The notes beneath the pieces were generated by a model that searched no databases, was not told the origin of the DNA, and saw nothing but the letters and a program-made list of their open reading frames with translations. The translations under genes and the position numbers were made by a program. From Micromonospora inositola (GTDB taxonomy: Bacteria > Actinomycetota > Actinomycetes > Mycobacteriales > Micromonosporaceae): a stretch of 64,000 bases of DNA. Location: contig NZ_LT607754.1 in assembly GCF_900090285.1 (NCBI RefSeq), forward strand, positions 5,668,001-5,732,000. Reading direction: 5' to 3'. Positions 1-8,092 of this stretch are shown one piece after another (positions within the stretch are counted from its first letter, which is position 1; each line of letters opens with the position of its first letter).

Positions 1-644
1 GCGCCCGGGACATCGGCCAGCGCCACGAGCCCGTACGCGAGGTGATGGCGGACCGGGCGGCGGCCGCCGCCGAGGCGGAGCAGCGCGCCTCCCGGGACTT
101 CCAGCGGACCGCCCCGCCGGTCGCCGTGCCGGTCACCCCGATCCCGGCCGCCACCCCGATCCCGCGGCCGACGAAGAAGGCCCCGAAGAAGCCGGTCCCG
201 CCGAAGCACCCCCGACCGGTCGCCGGCCTGGACCAGCGCCAGATGGACAACGCCAAGGTGATCGTCGACGTCGGTCGGGACATGAAGCTGCCACGCCGGG
301 CACTGATCGTGGCCATCGCCACCGCGATGCAGGAGAGCAACCTCTACAACCTGGCCAGCGACGTGCTGCCGGAGTCGTACGACTATCCGCACCAGGGCAG
401 CGGCGCCGACCACGACTCGGTCGGGCTGTTCCAGCAGCGGCCGAGCAGCGGCTGGGGCACCGTCGCCGAGCTGATGCGCCCGGCGTACGCGGCCCGGGCG
501 TTCTACGCGGCGCTGGCCGAGGTGCCCGGCTGGGCGGACCTCAGCATCACCCAGGCCGCCCAGGCCGTGCAGGTCTCCGCCTTCCCGGACGCGTACGCCC
601 AGCACGAGCAGCGGGCCACCACCGTGGTCGACGCGCTGATCTGA
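1..644 (+). CDS. Secreted lysozyme/transglycosylase-like protein, 5' end outside window
   Basis: The reading frame is open back to the window edge, upstream of the GTG-ATG at 42-47, so this is the C-terminal part of a longer protein. An Ala/Glu-rich, possibly coiled region is followed by a Pro/Lys linker and a catalytic-type domain of about 130 residues with the motifs AMQESNL, DHDSVGLFQQRPSSGWGT and SAFPDAYAQ. The same domain occurs in the two genes at 24252 and 28829, so this is a third, more distant paralogue. The Glu of QES is the likely catalytic acid of a lysozyme-like fold acting on peptidoglycan; this is inferred from motif shape. The linker suggests an exported, wall-associated enzyme. 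Confidence 0.7.
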   Translation, partial: ARDIGQRHEPVREVMADRAAAAAEAEQRASRDFQRTAPPVAVPVTPIPAATPIPRPTKKAPKKPVPPKHPRPVAGLDQRQMDNAKVIVDVGRDMKLPRRALIVAIATAMQESNLYNLASDVLPESYDYPHQGSGADHDSVGLFQQRPSSGWGTVAELMRPAYAARAFYAALAEVPGWADLSITQAAQAVQVSAFPDAYAQHEQRATTVVDALI

Positions 645-651
645 GCCGCGG

Positions 652-1203
652 TCAGGCCGCACTCCGCTCGGACGGCGGCTCGACCGGGGCGTCAGTGGCG
701 GCGGTCGCCACCCGGGTCGCCGGCACCCCGTTGCCGGGCACCGCCGCGGCGGCGGTCGGAGTGTCGGCCGGCACCGGATGCACGGTCAGGCCGGCGAGGA
801 GATCGTCGACCCGGGCCTCCCGCCGCCGGCGGGCCAGCAGCGCCGCCTCGAAGTCGCGGCGCGCCTGCACCGCCTCGGCGTACGCCCGCTCCCGGACCAG
901 CCGGGCCTCGGCGCGGGCGGCGTCGAGTTCGCCACGGGCCAGCGCCAGCAGCCCGTCCGCCTCCCGCTCCACCGCCGTCGCGCCGGTCCGCACGGCCGCC
1001 ACGTCGCCCGCGTCCGGCGCGCCCCGCCGGTCGAGCAGATCGCAGAGGTGGGTCGCCTCCTGCCGGATCTGGTCCCACTCGCGACCGGCCCCGGCGGCGC
1101 TCTCCGCCCGGGCCGCGAGTCGGGTCAACCGGATCCCCAGCTCGTCCAGGCAGGAGTCCACCTGCCGCTGGTCGTAACCGGTCTCAACGACGGAGAACCT
1201 CAT
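652..1203 (-). CDS. DivIVA-like coiled-coil protein
   Basis: The protein has 183 residues from ATG at 1203, preceded by a GGGGGG ribosome binding site; the longer frame to 1299 has no good site. The N-terminus MRFSVVETGYDQRQVD resembles the DivIVA/Wag31 N-terminal signature (a short hydrophobic start, then a YDxxxVD-type motif). It is followed by a long Ala/Arg/Glu-rich stretch, residues about 25-150, typical of coiled coil, and an Ala/Pro tail. DivIVA-like proteins mark curved membrane or act as cytoskeletal scaffolds. It is shorter than Wag31, so it is probably an accessory paralogue. It lies downstream of the response regulator with a 172-nt gap. Confidence 0.55.
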   Translation of the reverse strand: MRFSVVETGYDQRQVDSCLDELGIRLTRLAARAESAAGAGREWDQIRQEATHLCDLLDRRGAPDAGDVAAVRTGATAVEREADGLLALARGELDAARAEARLVRERAYAEAVQARRDFEAALLARRRREARVDDLLAGLTVHPVPADTPTAAAAVPGNGVPATRVATAATDAPVEPPSERSAA

Positions 1204-1375
1204 ACTGTCGCCCCCCAGGCAGCTGATGTTTCTTCCCCACCTGCCGATCCTGAGGGCTGCCGGCGACCGCCGAGGCGGTTCGAGGAAAATGTTCAGCATC
1301 CGAGGGCGGTCGACGACCGGCGACCGCGCGTGGACAATCCCCGGGGAGCCGGGCGGCGATCCGGACGAACGAGGC

Positions 1376-1822
1376 TCAGGAACGCTTGGGCAGCACGACC
1401 ACCCGGCCGAAGAACTCGTCGATGCGCCGCACCACGTCGTTGAAGTCGTCCAGGTCGATCGGCTTCGTCACGTACGCGTTGGCCTGCAGCGTGTAGCTGC
1501 CGACGATGTCGGTGTCCGCGTTCGACGTGGTGAGCACGACGATCGGAATGGTGCGCAGGTCCTCGTCCCGCTTCACCTCGCCGAGCACCTGCCGGCCGTC
1601 CATCCGGGGCATGTTCAGGTCGAGCAGGATCACGTCGGGGCGGCGGGCCTCGGTGTGCCGACCCTCGCGCCGGAGGAACTCCATCGCCTCCTGGCCGTCG
1701 TTGACCACGTCGATGACCTTCTCGACGTCGGAGTCCTCGAGGGCCTCCTCGATCATCAGGACGTCGCCCGGGTCGTCGTCCACCACCAGGATACGAACGG
1801 GGCTCGGGCTGCCTGGACCCAT
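1376..1822 (-). CDS. Single-domain response regulator (Rcp1/CheY-like)
   Basis: This 148-residue protein is a lone receiver domain. The acidic pocket is at residues 15-17 (DDD), the phospho-acceptor is Asp68 in VILLDLNMPRMDG, the conserved Thr lies in LTTS near 98-100, and Lys120 is in TKP. There is no output domain. The insertion between beta-2 and beta-3 matches the Rcp1 type often paired with phytochrome-like or hybrid kinases. No kinase is adjacent, so its partner is elsewhere. It lies 73 nt downstream of a STAS protein on the same strand, which suggests a small signalling operon. Confidence 0.85.
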   Translation of the reverse strand: MGPGSPSPVRILVVDDDPGDVLMIEEALEDSDVEKVIDVVNDGQEAMEFLRREGRHTEARRPDVILLDLNMPRMDGRQVLGEVKRDEDLRTIPIVVLTTSNADTDIVGSYTLQANAYVTKPIDLDDFNDVVRRIDEFFGRVVVLPKRS

Positions 1823-1895
1823 GGGGGTTTACCTGCTTCGTGTCGGTGGCGGAACGGGACCTCTCGGTCACCTGCTGGCGGGGAAATCTAGCCGA

Positions 1896-2243
1896 TCAGG
1901 GGCGGAACGGCGAGGCCGGCTCGGGCGTGTCCGCGTCGTATCGGAGCACCTCGGCGAGCCCGGTCACCTGCAGCACCCGCGCCACCCGCCCGCCGGCCCC
2001 GGTGACCCGCAGCCAACCGCCGTCGGCCGAGGCGCGGTTGTCGCCGCGGACGAACGCCGCGATGCCGGTCGAGTCGCAGAAGGTGAGCTCGGTGAGATCG
2101 ATCAGCAGGTACCGCTCGCCGTCGGCGACGAGCCGGTCGATCGCGGCGTTGAGTTGGGGGGCGGTGCTCATGTCGAGCTCACCGGCGAGCCGCAGGCAGG
2201 CCCTACCGCCGGCCCGTTGGGCGTCCGTGACGGTGAACGTCAA
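1896..2243 (-). CDS. STAS-domain anti-sigma factor antagonist
   Basis: The STAS fold is recognisable from LRLAGELDMSTAPQL at the N-terminus and LTFCDSTGIAAF around residues 60-70; the Ser of DST is the usual phosphorylation site of SpoIIAA-like antagonists. I start it at TTG 2243 because GGGAGG lies 8 nt upstream (115 residues). The frame extends to another TTG at 2291, but that codon sits inside a good -10 element (TATACT on the minus strand, 2291-2296). Such proteins release a sigma factor from its anti-sigma kinase. No kinase is adjacent, so the partner is unknown. Confidence 0.8.
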   Translation of the reverse strand: MTFTVTDAQRAGGRACLRLAGELDMSTAPQLNAAIDRLVADGERYLLIDLTELTFCDSTGIAAFVRGDNRASADGGWLRVTGAGGRVARVLQVTGLAEVLRYDADTPEPASPFRP

Positions 2244-2352
2244 CGTGGTCCCTCCCGCTCCTACCGCAGGCGGATGCTTGCGGTGCGGCAAGTATACGGG
2301 GGAGAGGTCCCCACGCCGGCACCCCGCGGCCGGTCAGGCGTGGACGTGGGGT

Positions 2353-2385
2353 GGCCCCCGACCCTGGGACCAGGGGTCGGGGGCC
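2353..2385 (-). terminator. Hairpin terminator after the 2398-2709 gene
   Basis: A near-perfect inverted repeat (arms ggcccccgaccc / gggtcgggggcc) lies just downstream of the small gene ending at 2398. It has no U-tract, which is common in actinomycetes. Confidence 0.5.
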
Positions 2386-2397
2386 GGGGAGGGTGGC

Positions 2398-2709
2398 TCA
2401 GGCGGCGGCCGGCTGCAACCGCGGTCCCGTCGACCGCAGCTCCGCCGTCGCGGGCGGCTCCGCGTCCTCTGGTTGACCGGAATCCGGCGTCTGGAAGAGA
2501 TAGCGGACGAACTCCCCACCCACCTCGTTGTCGTCCGCGCCCGGCCACTGTCCGACAGAGTCGACGCCGACCACCTCACGGCCCGTCCCGTCGGTCTCCT
2601 CCAGCAGCGCCCACAGGGTCACCGGGTAGCACCGGGTGGCCTCGGGGTCCAGCCGCCACCGGGCGTACCAGCCGGGTCGGGCGGGGACGATCTCGATGAT
2701 CCTCTTCAT
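2398..2709 (-). CDS. Conserved hypothetical small protein
   Basis: I do not recognise the family. The 103-residue protein starts MKRIIEIVPARPGWYARW, with an N-terminal half rich in aromatic residues (WYARWRL, LWALLEE) and an acidic, Pro-rich tail that looks unstructured. The start at 2709 is supported by a GGAAGG sequence upstream (aagggaaggtcgtc ATG). It is a single gene with its own terminator, divergent from the DUF2267 fusion gene. No signal peptide or membrane segment is visible, so it is probably cytoplasmic. Confidence 0.6.
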   Translation of the reverse strand: MKRIIEIVPARPGWYARWRLDPEATRCYPVTLWALLEETDGTGREVVGVDSVGQWPGADDNEVGGEFVRYLFQTPDSGQPEDAEPPATAELRSTGPRLQPAAA

Positions 2710-2912
2710 GACGACCTTCCCTTCCGCGTGCGTCGGAAGTTTCCCGGTCCACCCCGATCATGGGCCGCCCTCGGGTGAGCGCCCCTCACCCCCAGCGAAT
2801 GAAGCTGCCGTCCCGCTTCCGCGGGTCGCCCCCCGTGGCCGTTTCCTTCCCCGTTACGGCGGGAAGGCGACGCGCGGAAACGGCGGAACCCGACGAGGAA
2901 CGAGGTGCGACG

Positions 2913-3890
2913 ATGCGCAAGCAGATGGAGGGCGACAACCAGCGCCGCCGGGCCCTGGCCCGGGAGGCCCGCGAACGCGGCCGACAGCCCAGCCAGACCG
3001 GCGCCAGCCTGAGCGCGTCCAAGCAGGTCACCTCCCTGGACCGGGGGAAGCGGACCGGCCCGGCGCCCGCCGGGCGGCACAAGCCGGACACCACCCGGGG
3101 CGGTCCCGCCCCGCCGCCGGCGGGCGTGCCGCAGCCCGGTCGGCCGCTCACTGAGCCCGGCAAGGGCGCACCCGGGGTGACCACTCTCGGGTACCGCGCC
3201 CTGGTCGACGACGTCGGCCGCCGGTCCGGGGTCGACTTCTCCAAGGCCAAGGTGGGCGCCGAGGCGACCGTGTTGGCGCTGGCATGGGCGTTGGACGAGG
3301 CGGCGCGGGAACGGCTGCTCGAAGCGGTGCCGATGAAGCTGCACGACGTGGTGCCGGTAGACGGCATCGAACGGCACCACGACCTGGCGGGCTTCCTCGC
3401 CGAAGTGGCCCGGATCAGCGGGCGCACCCCGGAGGAGGCGCGCTACCAGGCCGAGGCGACCCTCGCGGCGCTGGCCGACGCCGACAGCGATCTGGTCGAG
3501 TCGCTGCGCGTACCCGACGGGTTGCGAGACCTGCTCACGCCGCCGGAGCCCGGCGGTGGCCTGGTGGGTCCGACGTCGGCCACCGCCCCACTGGACGAGC
3601 AGGAACTGAGGGACGCGCTCAGCCGCCTGCGGTACTGGTCGAGCGACCGGCAATCGCTGGTCCGCACGATCGAGCTGCCGCCGGACAACCTGGACCGGGT
3701 GCTCGACCGGCTCGACCAACTCCGGACCGAGGTCGGCCGCGCCCCGCAGATCGGCCGGCCGGACCCGGACAGCGCCGTACTGACCGTGCGGACCCAACGG
3801 GTCGACGGGGTGACCGTCCTCGACGTCGACCTGGCCCACCGGGTCGACGACGCCATCGAGGAGGTCGGCGCCGGGATGAATGCCGGCTGA
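2913..3890 (+). CDS. DUF2267 protein fused to a pterin-4a-carbinolamine dehydratase-like domain
   Basis: I chose ATG 2913, preceded by ACGAGG, over the upstream frame to 2760 because translation there is low in complexity. The first 85 residues are basic and Gln/Pro-rich (MRKQMEGDNQRRR). A DUF2267-like helical domain follows at about 90-205 (YRALVDDVGRRSG). The C-terminal part, about 235-320, matches the layout of pterin-4a-carbinolamine dehydratase: LRYWSSDRQSLVRTIELP, a central helix, then VRTQRVDGVTVLDVDLAHRVD. The usual His-His-Pro active-site segment reads APQIGRPD, so catalysis is doubtful and the domain may only bind or dimerise. Stand-alone DUF2267 proteins also occur at 20075 and 39932. 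Confidence 0.65.
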   Translation: MRKQMEGDNQRRRALAREARERGRQPSQTGASLSASKQVTSLDRGKRTGPAPAGRHKPDTTRGGPAPPPAGVPQPGRPLTEPGKGAPGVTTLGYRALVDDVGRRSGVDFSKAKVGAEATVLALAWALDEAARERLLEAVPMKLHDVVPVDGIERHHDLAGFLAEVARISGRTPEEARYQAEATLAALADADSDLVESLRVPDGLRDLLTPPEPGGGLVGPTSATAPLDEQELRDALSRLRYWSSDRQSLVRTIELPPDNLDRVLDRLDQLRTEVGRAPQIGRPDPDSAVLTVRTQRVDGVTVLDVDLAHRVDDAIEEVGAGMNAG

Positions 3891-3959
3891 GCCGCCCGGG
3901 CCGGCGGGCGCGACACCCGTCGGCCCGACCCGGCCGGTCGCCCACCGCGTGGGATAACG

Positions 3960-4760
3960 TTGCCGGCCGTGGAGCGGGCCGCCGACGACCTGACGCTGGT
4001 CGTCGACCCGGCCCGACGGACCGGGCGTACGCTGCTCGCCGCCGGCGTCGCCCAGTCCTACGTGGACGTCGTCGACCCGCGCCACCTGCACTTCGAGTAC
4101 GTCCGGCGAGTGGCCGCGGTGATCGACCTGGCCGCCCCGCCGGGCCGGCCGCTGACCGCGCTGCACCTGGGCGGCGGAGCGCTCACCCTGCCGCGCTGGC
4201 TGGCCGCCACCCGCCCCGGATCGGCGCAGCTGGTCATCGAGCGGGAGCCGGCGGTGGTCGAGCTGGTCCGCCGGGAGCTGCCGCCGCTGCCGCCGGAGGT
4301 GGCCGTCGAGGTCGCCGACGCCCGGGACGCGGTGAGCGCCGCCCCGCCCGGCCGGTACGACCTGGTCCTGGCCGACGTCTACCGGGCGGCCCGGATGCCC
4401 GGGCACGTGGCCAGCGTCGAGTTCGCCGCCGAGGTGGCCCGGACGTTGCGCCCCGACGGCGTCTACCTGGTCAATGTGACCGACCTTCCACCGCTGGTCT
4501 TCTGCCGGGCCCAGGTGGCCACCCTGCGCGCGGTCTTCGCCGACGTCTGCCTGGTCGCCGACCGGCGGATGCTGCGGGGGCGCCGGTACGGCAACCTGGT
4601 GCTCGCCGCCGCGCACCGCCCCGACCGCCTGCCGGTACGCCGGCTGGCCGCCCGGGTGGCCGGCGACCCCCTCCCCGGCGGGGTGCTGCACGGCCCGACG
4701 CTGGACGCCTTCGTCTCCGGCGCCCGCCCCGCCACCGACGCCACCCTCGCCGCGGACTGA
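3960..4760 (+). CDS. Spermidine synthase-like Rossmann methyltransferase-fold protein
   Basis: The 266-residue protein starts at TTG 3960; GTG 3969 is an equally good start. The core has a SAM-type glycine motif (LHLGGGALTLPRW), an acidic residue after beta-2 (VIEREPAVVE) and LVLADVYRAARMPGHV, which resembles the polyamine aminopropyltransferase motif where Asp holds the amine. C-terminal strands include LVLAAAHRPDRLPV. Many actinobacterial proteins of this family lack proven polyamine synthase activity, so the substrate is unknown. It runs toward a likely terminator at 4841. A second, shorter relative lies at 60979. Confidence 0.75.
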   Translation: MPAVERAADDLTLVVDPARRTGRTLLAAGVAQSYVDVVDPRHLHFEYVRRVAAVIDLAAPPGRPLTALHLGGGALTLPRWLAATRPGSAQLVIEREPAVVELVRRELPPLPPEVAVEVADARDAVSAAPPGRYDLVLADVYRAARMPGHVASVEFAAEVARTLRPDGVYLVNVTDLPPLVFCRAQVATLRAVFADVCLVADRRMLRGRRYGNLVLAAAHRPDRLPVRRLAARVAGDPLPGGVLHGPTLDAFVSGARPATDATLAAD

Positions 4761-4840
4761 CCGGGACCCGCCCGGCGTTCCACGGGCCGGGCAGGCCTCC
4801 CGGACCGGGACCGGACCGGGCACTCCGCGGCGGCGGTGCT

Positions 4841-4865
4841 CCCGCGCGGCCGGGCCGCGGGTTTT
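4841..4865 (+). terminator. GC hairpin with T-run after the spermidine synthase-like gene
   Basis: An imperfect GC-rich inverted repeat (cccgcgcggcc / ggccgcggg) is followed directly by tttt at 4862-4865. Confidence 0.45.
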
Positions 4866-4894
4866 GCCGGATCCCGGCCGGGTAGCCGCGCCGG

Positions 4895-6079
4895 ATGAGC
4901 GACGCCCAGGACCGGACCACCGCGCGCCGCGCGCTGATCGTCATCGGCCTGGTGCTGGCCACCCTGCTCGGGCTGACCCTGGTCTGGGCCACCCGGCGGG
5001 TGCTGATCTGGACCCTGGTGGCGGCGTTCTTCGCGGTGGCCCTGAAACCGCTGGTCGACCGGCTGCAACGCCGCTGGGTGCGGCACCGGGCGCTGGCCAT
5101 CCTGCTGGTCTTCCTCGCCACGTTCGTCCTGCTCGGCGCCCTCGCCGCGTTGATCGTCCTACCGCTGGTCGACGAGGTCGGCCGGTTCGCCGACCGGGCG
5201 CCGGAGCTGTTGCGGGAAGCCCGGGCTGGTCGGGGGCCGGTGGGCGAGCTGCTGACCCGGTTCCGGCTGCGGGAGTACGCCAACCGCCACGCCGACCAGC
5301 TCCAGCAGTACGGCTCGCGGCTGGGCCAGCCCGCCGTGGGGCTGGTCCGGGGCGTGCTGCAGACCATCGTCGGGCTGGTCACCGTGATCGTCCTGGCGTT
5401 CCTGATGGTGCTGGAGGCCCCGAAGATCATCGCGGGGGTGCTGGCCCTGGCGGGCGACGGCGGGACGGAACGGCTGCGCCGCGTCGGGCGGGACTCCGCC
5501 CGCACCATCACCGGCTATCTCACCGGCAACCTGCTGATCAGCGTGATCTGTGGCGGGCTGACCTTTCTGGTGCTCCTTCTCACCGGCGTGCCGTTCGCCG
5601 CGGTGATCGCCCTGCTGGTCGCCATCGCGGACCTGATCCCGCTGGTCGGCGCGACGCTGGGCGCGATCATCGCGGCCGGCGCCGGGTTCCTGCACTCGCC
5701 CACCGCGGGCGTCGTCGTGCTGGTCTTCTTCGTCGTCTACCAGCAGGCGGAGAACCACCTGCTGCAGCCGGTGATCATGTCCCGCGCGGTCCGGTTGAAC
5801 CCGCTGACCGTGCTGGTCAGCGTGCTGCTCGCGGCGGAGCTGGCCGGTCTGGTCGGTGCCCTGCTGGCCATCCCGGCCGCCGGGATCGCGCAGATCCTGC
5901 TCCGCGAGTTCGCCCCGAAGGGGCTGCGCACCGTGCCGTCACCCGCCACCGGGGCCGCCGACCCACCGGACGGCGCCAGCGCCGACCAGCCGCCCCCGGA
6001 GCAACCGCGCGGCGGGCCGGGAAACCGACCGGCCGGCGGGCGGGCCCCCGGCGGGAACCCGCCGCCGGCCGGCGGCTGA
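4895..6079 (+). CDS. AI-2E family transporter (PerM-like)
   Basis: This is a 394-residue polytopic membrane protein. Hydrophobic segments at about 10-45, 60-95, 140-170 and 205-330 follow the AI-2E/PerM pattern, and the C-terminal signatures LIPLVGATLGAI and QQAENHLLQPVIM are those of the family. The last 50 residues are a Pro/Gly-rich cytoplasmic tail. The family exports small solutes or ions, and the name does not prove autoinducer transport. It is a single gene converging on the flavoprotein gene at 6087. Confidence 0.88.
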   Translation: MSDAQDRTTARRALIVIGLVLATLLGLTLVWATRRVLIWTLVAAFFAVALKPLVDRLQRRWVRHRALAILLVFLATFVLLGALAALIVLPLVDEVGRFADRAPELLREARAGRGPVGELLTRFRLREYANRHADQLQQYGSRLGQPAVGLVRGVLQTIVGLVTVIVLAFLMVLEAPKIIAGVLALAGDGGTERLRRVGRDSARTITGYLTGNLLISVICGGLTFLVLLLTGVPFAAVIALLVAIADLIPLVGATLGAIIAAGAGFLHSPTAGVVVLVFFVVYQQAENHLLQPVIMSRAVRLNPLTVLVSVLLAAELAGLVGALLAIPAAGIAQILLREFAPKGLRTVPSPATGAADPPDGASADQPPPEQPRGGPGNRPAGGRAPGGNPPPAGG

Positions 6080-6086
6080 CCGTCGC

Positions 6087-7385
6087 TCAACCGCGGCGCA
6101 CCATCTCAGGCGACTCGCTCTCCAGCGGCACCGCGTTGGCCGGGACGAGGCCGAGCTGCACTGCGGGTCGGGACATCGTCGCGTCGAGCACCCAGTCGGC
6201 GCCCACCCGGGCCCGGTTCCCGGGCATGGCCAGCAGGTGGTAGCCGCGGGTCACCGCCTTGGCCGGCAGGCCCGACAGCGACACCTTCAACGGGTTCGCC
6301 GCGGCGTCCTTGCCGCCCAGGTCGACCACCCAGCCCAGGTCGTAGTGCTTGTACGGCTTACGACTGCCCTGCCCGTACGACGCGGCGATGTTCTGCGCGG
6401 CCAGCTTGCCCTGCCGCTGCGCGTGCTGGGCGGTCATCGTGCAGATCTGGCCGGGGCGGGTCACGTCGGGCACGGCGGCCGCGTCGCCGCAGGCGTACAC
6501 CTCGGGGTAACCGGGGACGTTGAGGAACTCGTCGACCACCAGGCGGCCCTTCTCGGTGCGCAGCCCCAGCTCGGCGACGAACGGGTCGGGGCGCACGCCC
6601 ACGCACCAGACCAGGCTGCAGGTCGACACGTACTCGCCGTCGGTCAGCATCACCCCGTCCGGGGTGGCCTCCGACACCGAGGTGCCCATCCGCACGTCGA
6701 CGCCGCGCCGCCGGAGCACCCGGTCGGCGGTCCGCGACATCCGCTCGCCCAGCTCCGGCAGCACCCGGGGCGCGATGTCGAGCAGCATCCAGCGCGGGCG
6801 CACCGTCAGGTGCGGACGCTGGGCGACCAGCCGGTCGGTGAAGAGCTGCCCGTGCGCGGCGACCTCGGTGCCGGTGTAGCCGGCCCCCACCACCACGAAC
6901 GTGGTCCGCGCCCGCTGCTCGGCCGGGTCCTCGGTCAGCTCGGCCAGCTCGATCTGCCGGACCACGTGGTCGTGCAGGAAGAGCGCCTCCGGCAGGCCGC
7001 GGAAGCCGTGCGCGTACTCGGTCACCCCCGGGATCGGCAGCAGCTTGTTGACGCTGCCGACGGCGAGGACGAGCCGGTCGTACGCCAGCTGGCCACGGTC
7101 ACCCTCCTGCTGCCGGTAACCGACCCAGCGGTTCTGCAGGTCGACCCGGTCCGCCTCACCGATCACCACCCGCACGCCGTCCAGGGTGCCCGACAGCGGC
7201 ACCGAGATCCGGGTCGGCTCCACCACCCCGGCGGCGACCTCGGGCAGCAGCGGCAGGTAGAGGAAGTAGTCGGTCGAGTTCAGCAGGACGATCTCGGCCC
7301 GCTTGCCGGCGAGCCGGCTCAACGTCTTCGCCGCGTGGTATCCGGCGAACCCGGCCCCCACGATCACCACACGAGGTTTCGTCAT
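6087..7385 (-). CDS. Type II NADH dehydrogenase-like FAD oxidoreductase
   Basis: The start is ATG 7385 (MTKPRVVIVGAGFAGYHA, 432 residues); the frame to 7418 is only a leader extension. The FAD-binding motif GAGFAG is at residue 10, the second dinucleotide motif VVVGAGYTGTEVAAHG is near 170, and the FAD-contacting VYACGDAAAVPD is near 300. This is the layout of NDH-2 proteins, which pass electrons from NADH to quinone at the membrane without pumping protons. The C-terminal region LSGLPAKAVTRGYHL is typical of the amphipathic membrane-contact part. It directly abuts a decayed debranching-enzyme remnant at its 5' side. Confidence 0.85.
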   Translation of the reverse strand: MTKPRVVIVGAGFAGYHAAKTLSRLAGKRAEIVLLNSTDYFLYLPLLPEVAAGVVEPTRISVPLSGTLDGVRVVIGEADRVDLQNRWVGYRQQEGDRGQLAYDRLVLAVGSVNKLLPIPGVTEYAHGFRGLPEALFLHDHVVRQIELAELTEDPAEQRARTTFVVVGAGYTGTEVAAHGQLFTDRLVAQRPHLTVRPRWMLLDIAPRVLPELGERMSRTADRVLRRRGVDVRMGTSVSEATPDGVMLTDGEYVSTCSLVWCVGVRPDPFVAELGLRTEKGRLVVDEFLNVPGYPEVYACGDAAAVPDVTRPGQICTMTAQHAQRQGKLAAQNIAASYGQGSRKPYKHYDLGWVVDLGGKDAAANPLKVSLSGLPAKAVTRGYHLLAMPGNRARVGADWVLDATMSRPAVQLGLVPANAVPLESESPEMVRRG

Positions 7386-7436
7386 GCCCGCTGCCGTTCC
7401 CGCCGAAACGCGCGACAAACGTGCGGGTCGGTGCGC

Positions 7437-7997
7437 TCAAAAGGGCATGCCGGCGGCCGGCAGGCTGATCCGCTCCTCCCCCACCTGCGTCTCCAGCCGC
7501 AGCGCGGACATGTCCGAGCGGGTCTGCGCGGTCGCGCGCTCCAGCCCCAGGTGGTCGCTGGTCAGTTCGGCCGCGCGGGCGAGCCACCGGGCCGCCGGAT
7601 CCTCCACCCGGTGGTGGAAGATGTCGGCGACGTCGCCCCGGACCGGCTCGGTCACCCCCATGCCGGGCGGCACCGGCACCTCGAGGTCGACCTGCCACTC
7701 CTCGCGCGGTCCGATATCGATCTCCCAGACCAGGTGGTCGCCCTCAGGTCGCTGCGGGGGCCGGGTCGACTCGACCCGGGTCTCCGCGGTGAAGCCGTCC
7801 TGCCCGTAGCCGAACAGCAGCAGCGAGCCGTCTGGCGCGTGCCGCCGCTGGATCCGCTCCGACCGGTCCCGGACGCTGGTCTTGACCTCAAGGATGTCGG
7901 CGAAGTCGTTGCCCACCTCGAGACGCAAATCCAACCGGATCCGCTCGGTGGCGAAGGAGGCGACTTCGATCCGCTCGTGCAACCCGTCACTCAGGCT
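7437..7997 (-). pseudogene. Remnant of an amylo-alpha-1,6-glucosidase (glycogen debranching) gene
   Basis: The readable part (SDGLHERIEV, LRLEVGNDFADILEVK, LLFGYGQDGF, LRLETQVGEERISLPAAGMPF) matches the N-terminal half of actinobacterial amylo-alpha-1,6-glucosidases of about 700 residues. It begins in the middle of that domain: about 150 expected N-terminal residues are absent, and the reading frame upstream to 8072 is unrelated. It stops exactly where the family continues with a W-F-x-x-L-F-G-R-D catalytic segment. In another frame just beyond, TFVARFGGN may be a decayed trace of it. The call rests on remembered family motifs. Confidence 0.6.
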
Positions 7998-8092
7998 AGG
8001 GCGACCCCACCCATCCGCCCTCACCCGATCCGGATGAACCTCCCGCCGGCCAGAACATAGACAACAGTGCATTCAAGGGCGAGGATGCGGAG

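Noticed and set aside
2706..4823. Minus-strand open frame of 705 residues
   Set aside because: It is antisense to the DUF2267 fusion and spermidine-synthase-like genes; the translation is Gly/Arg/Pro/Val-rich without domains, as expected for shadow frames in very GC-rich DNA.
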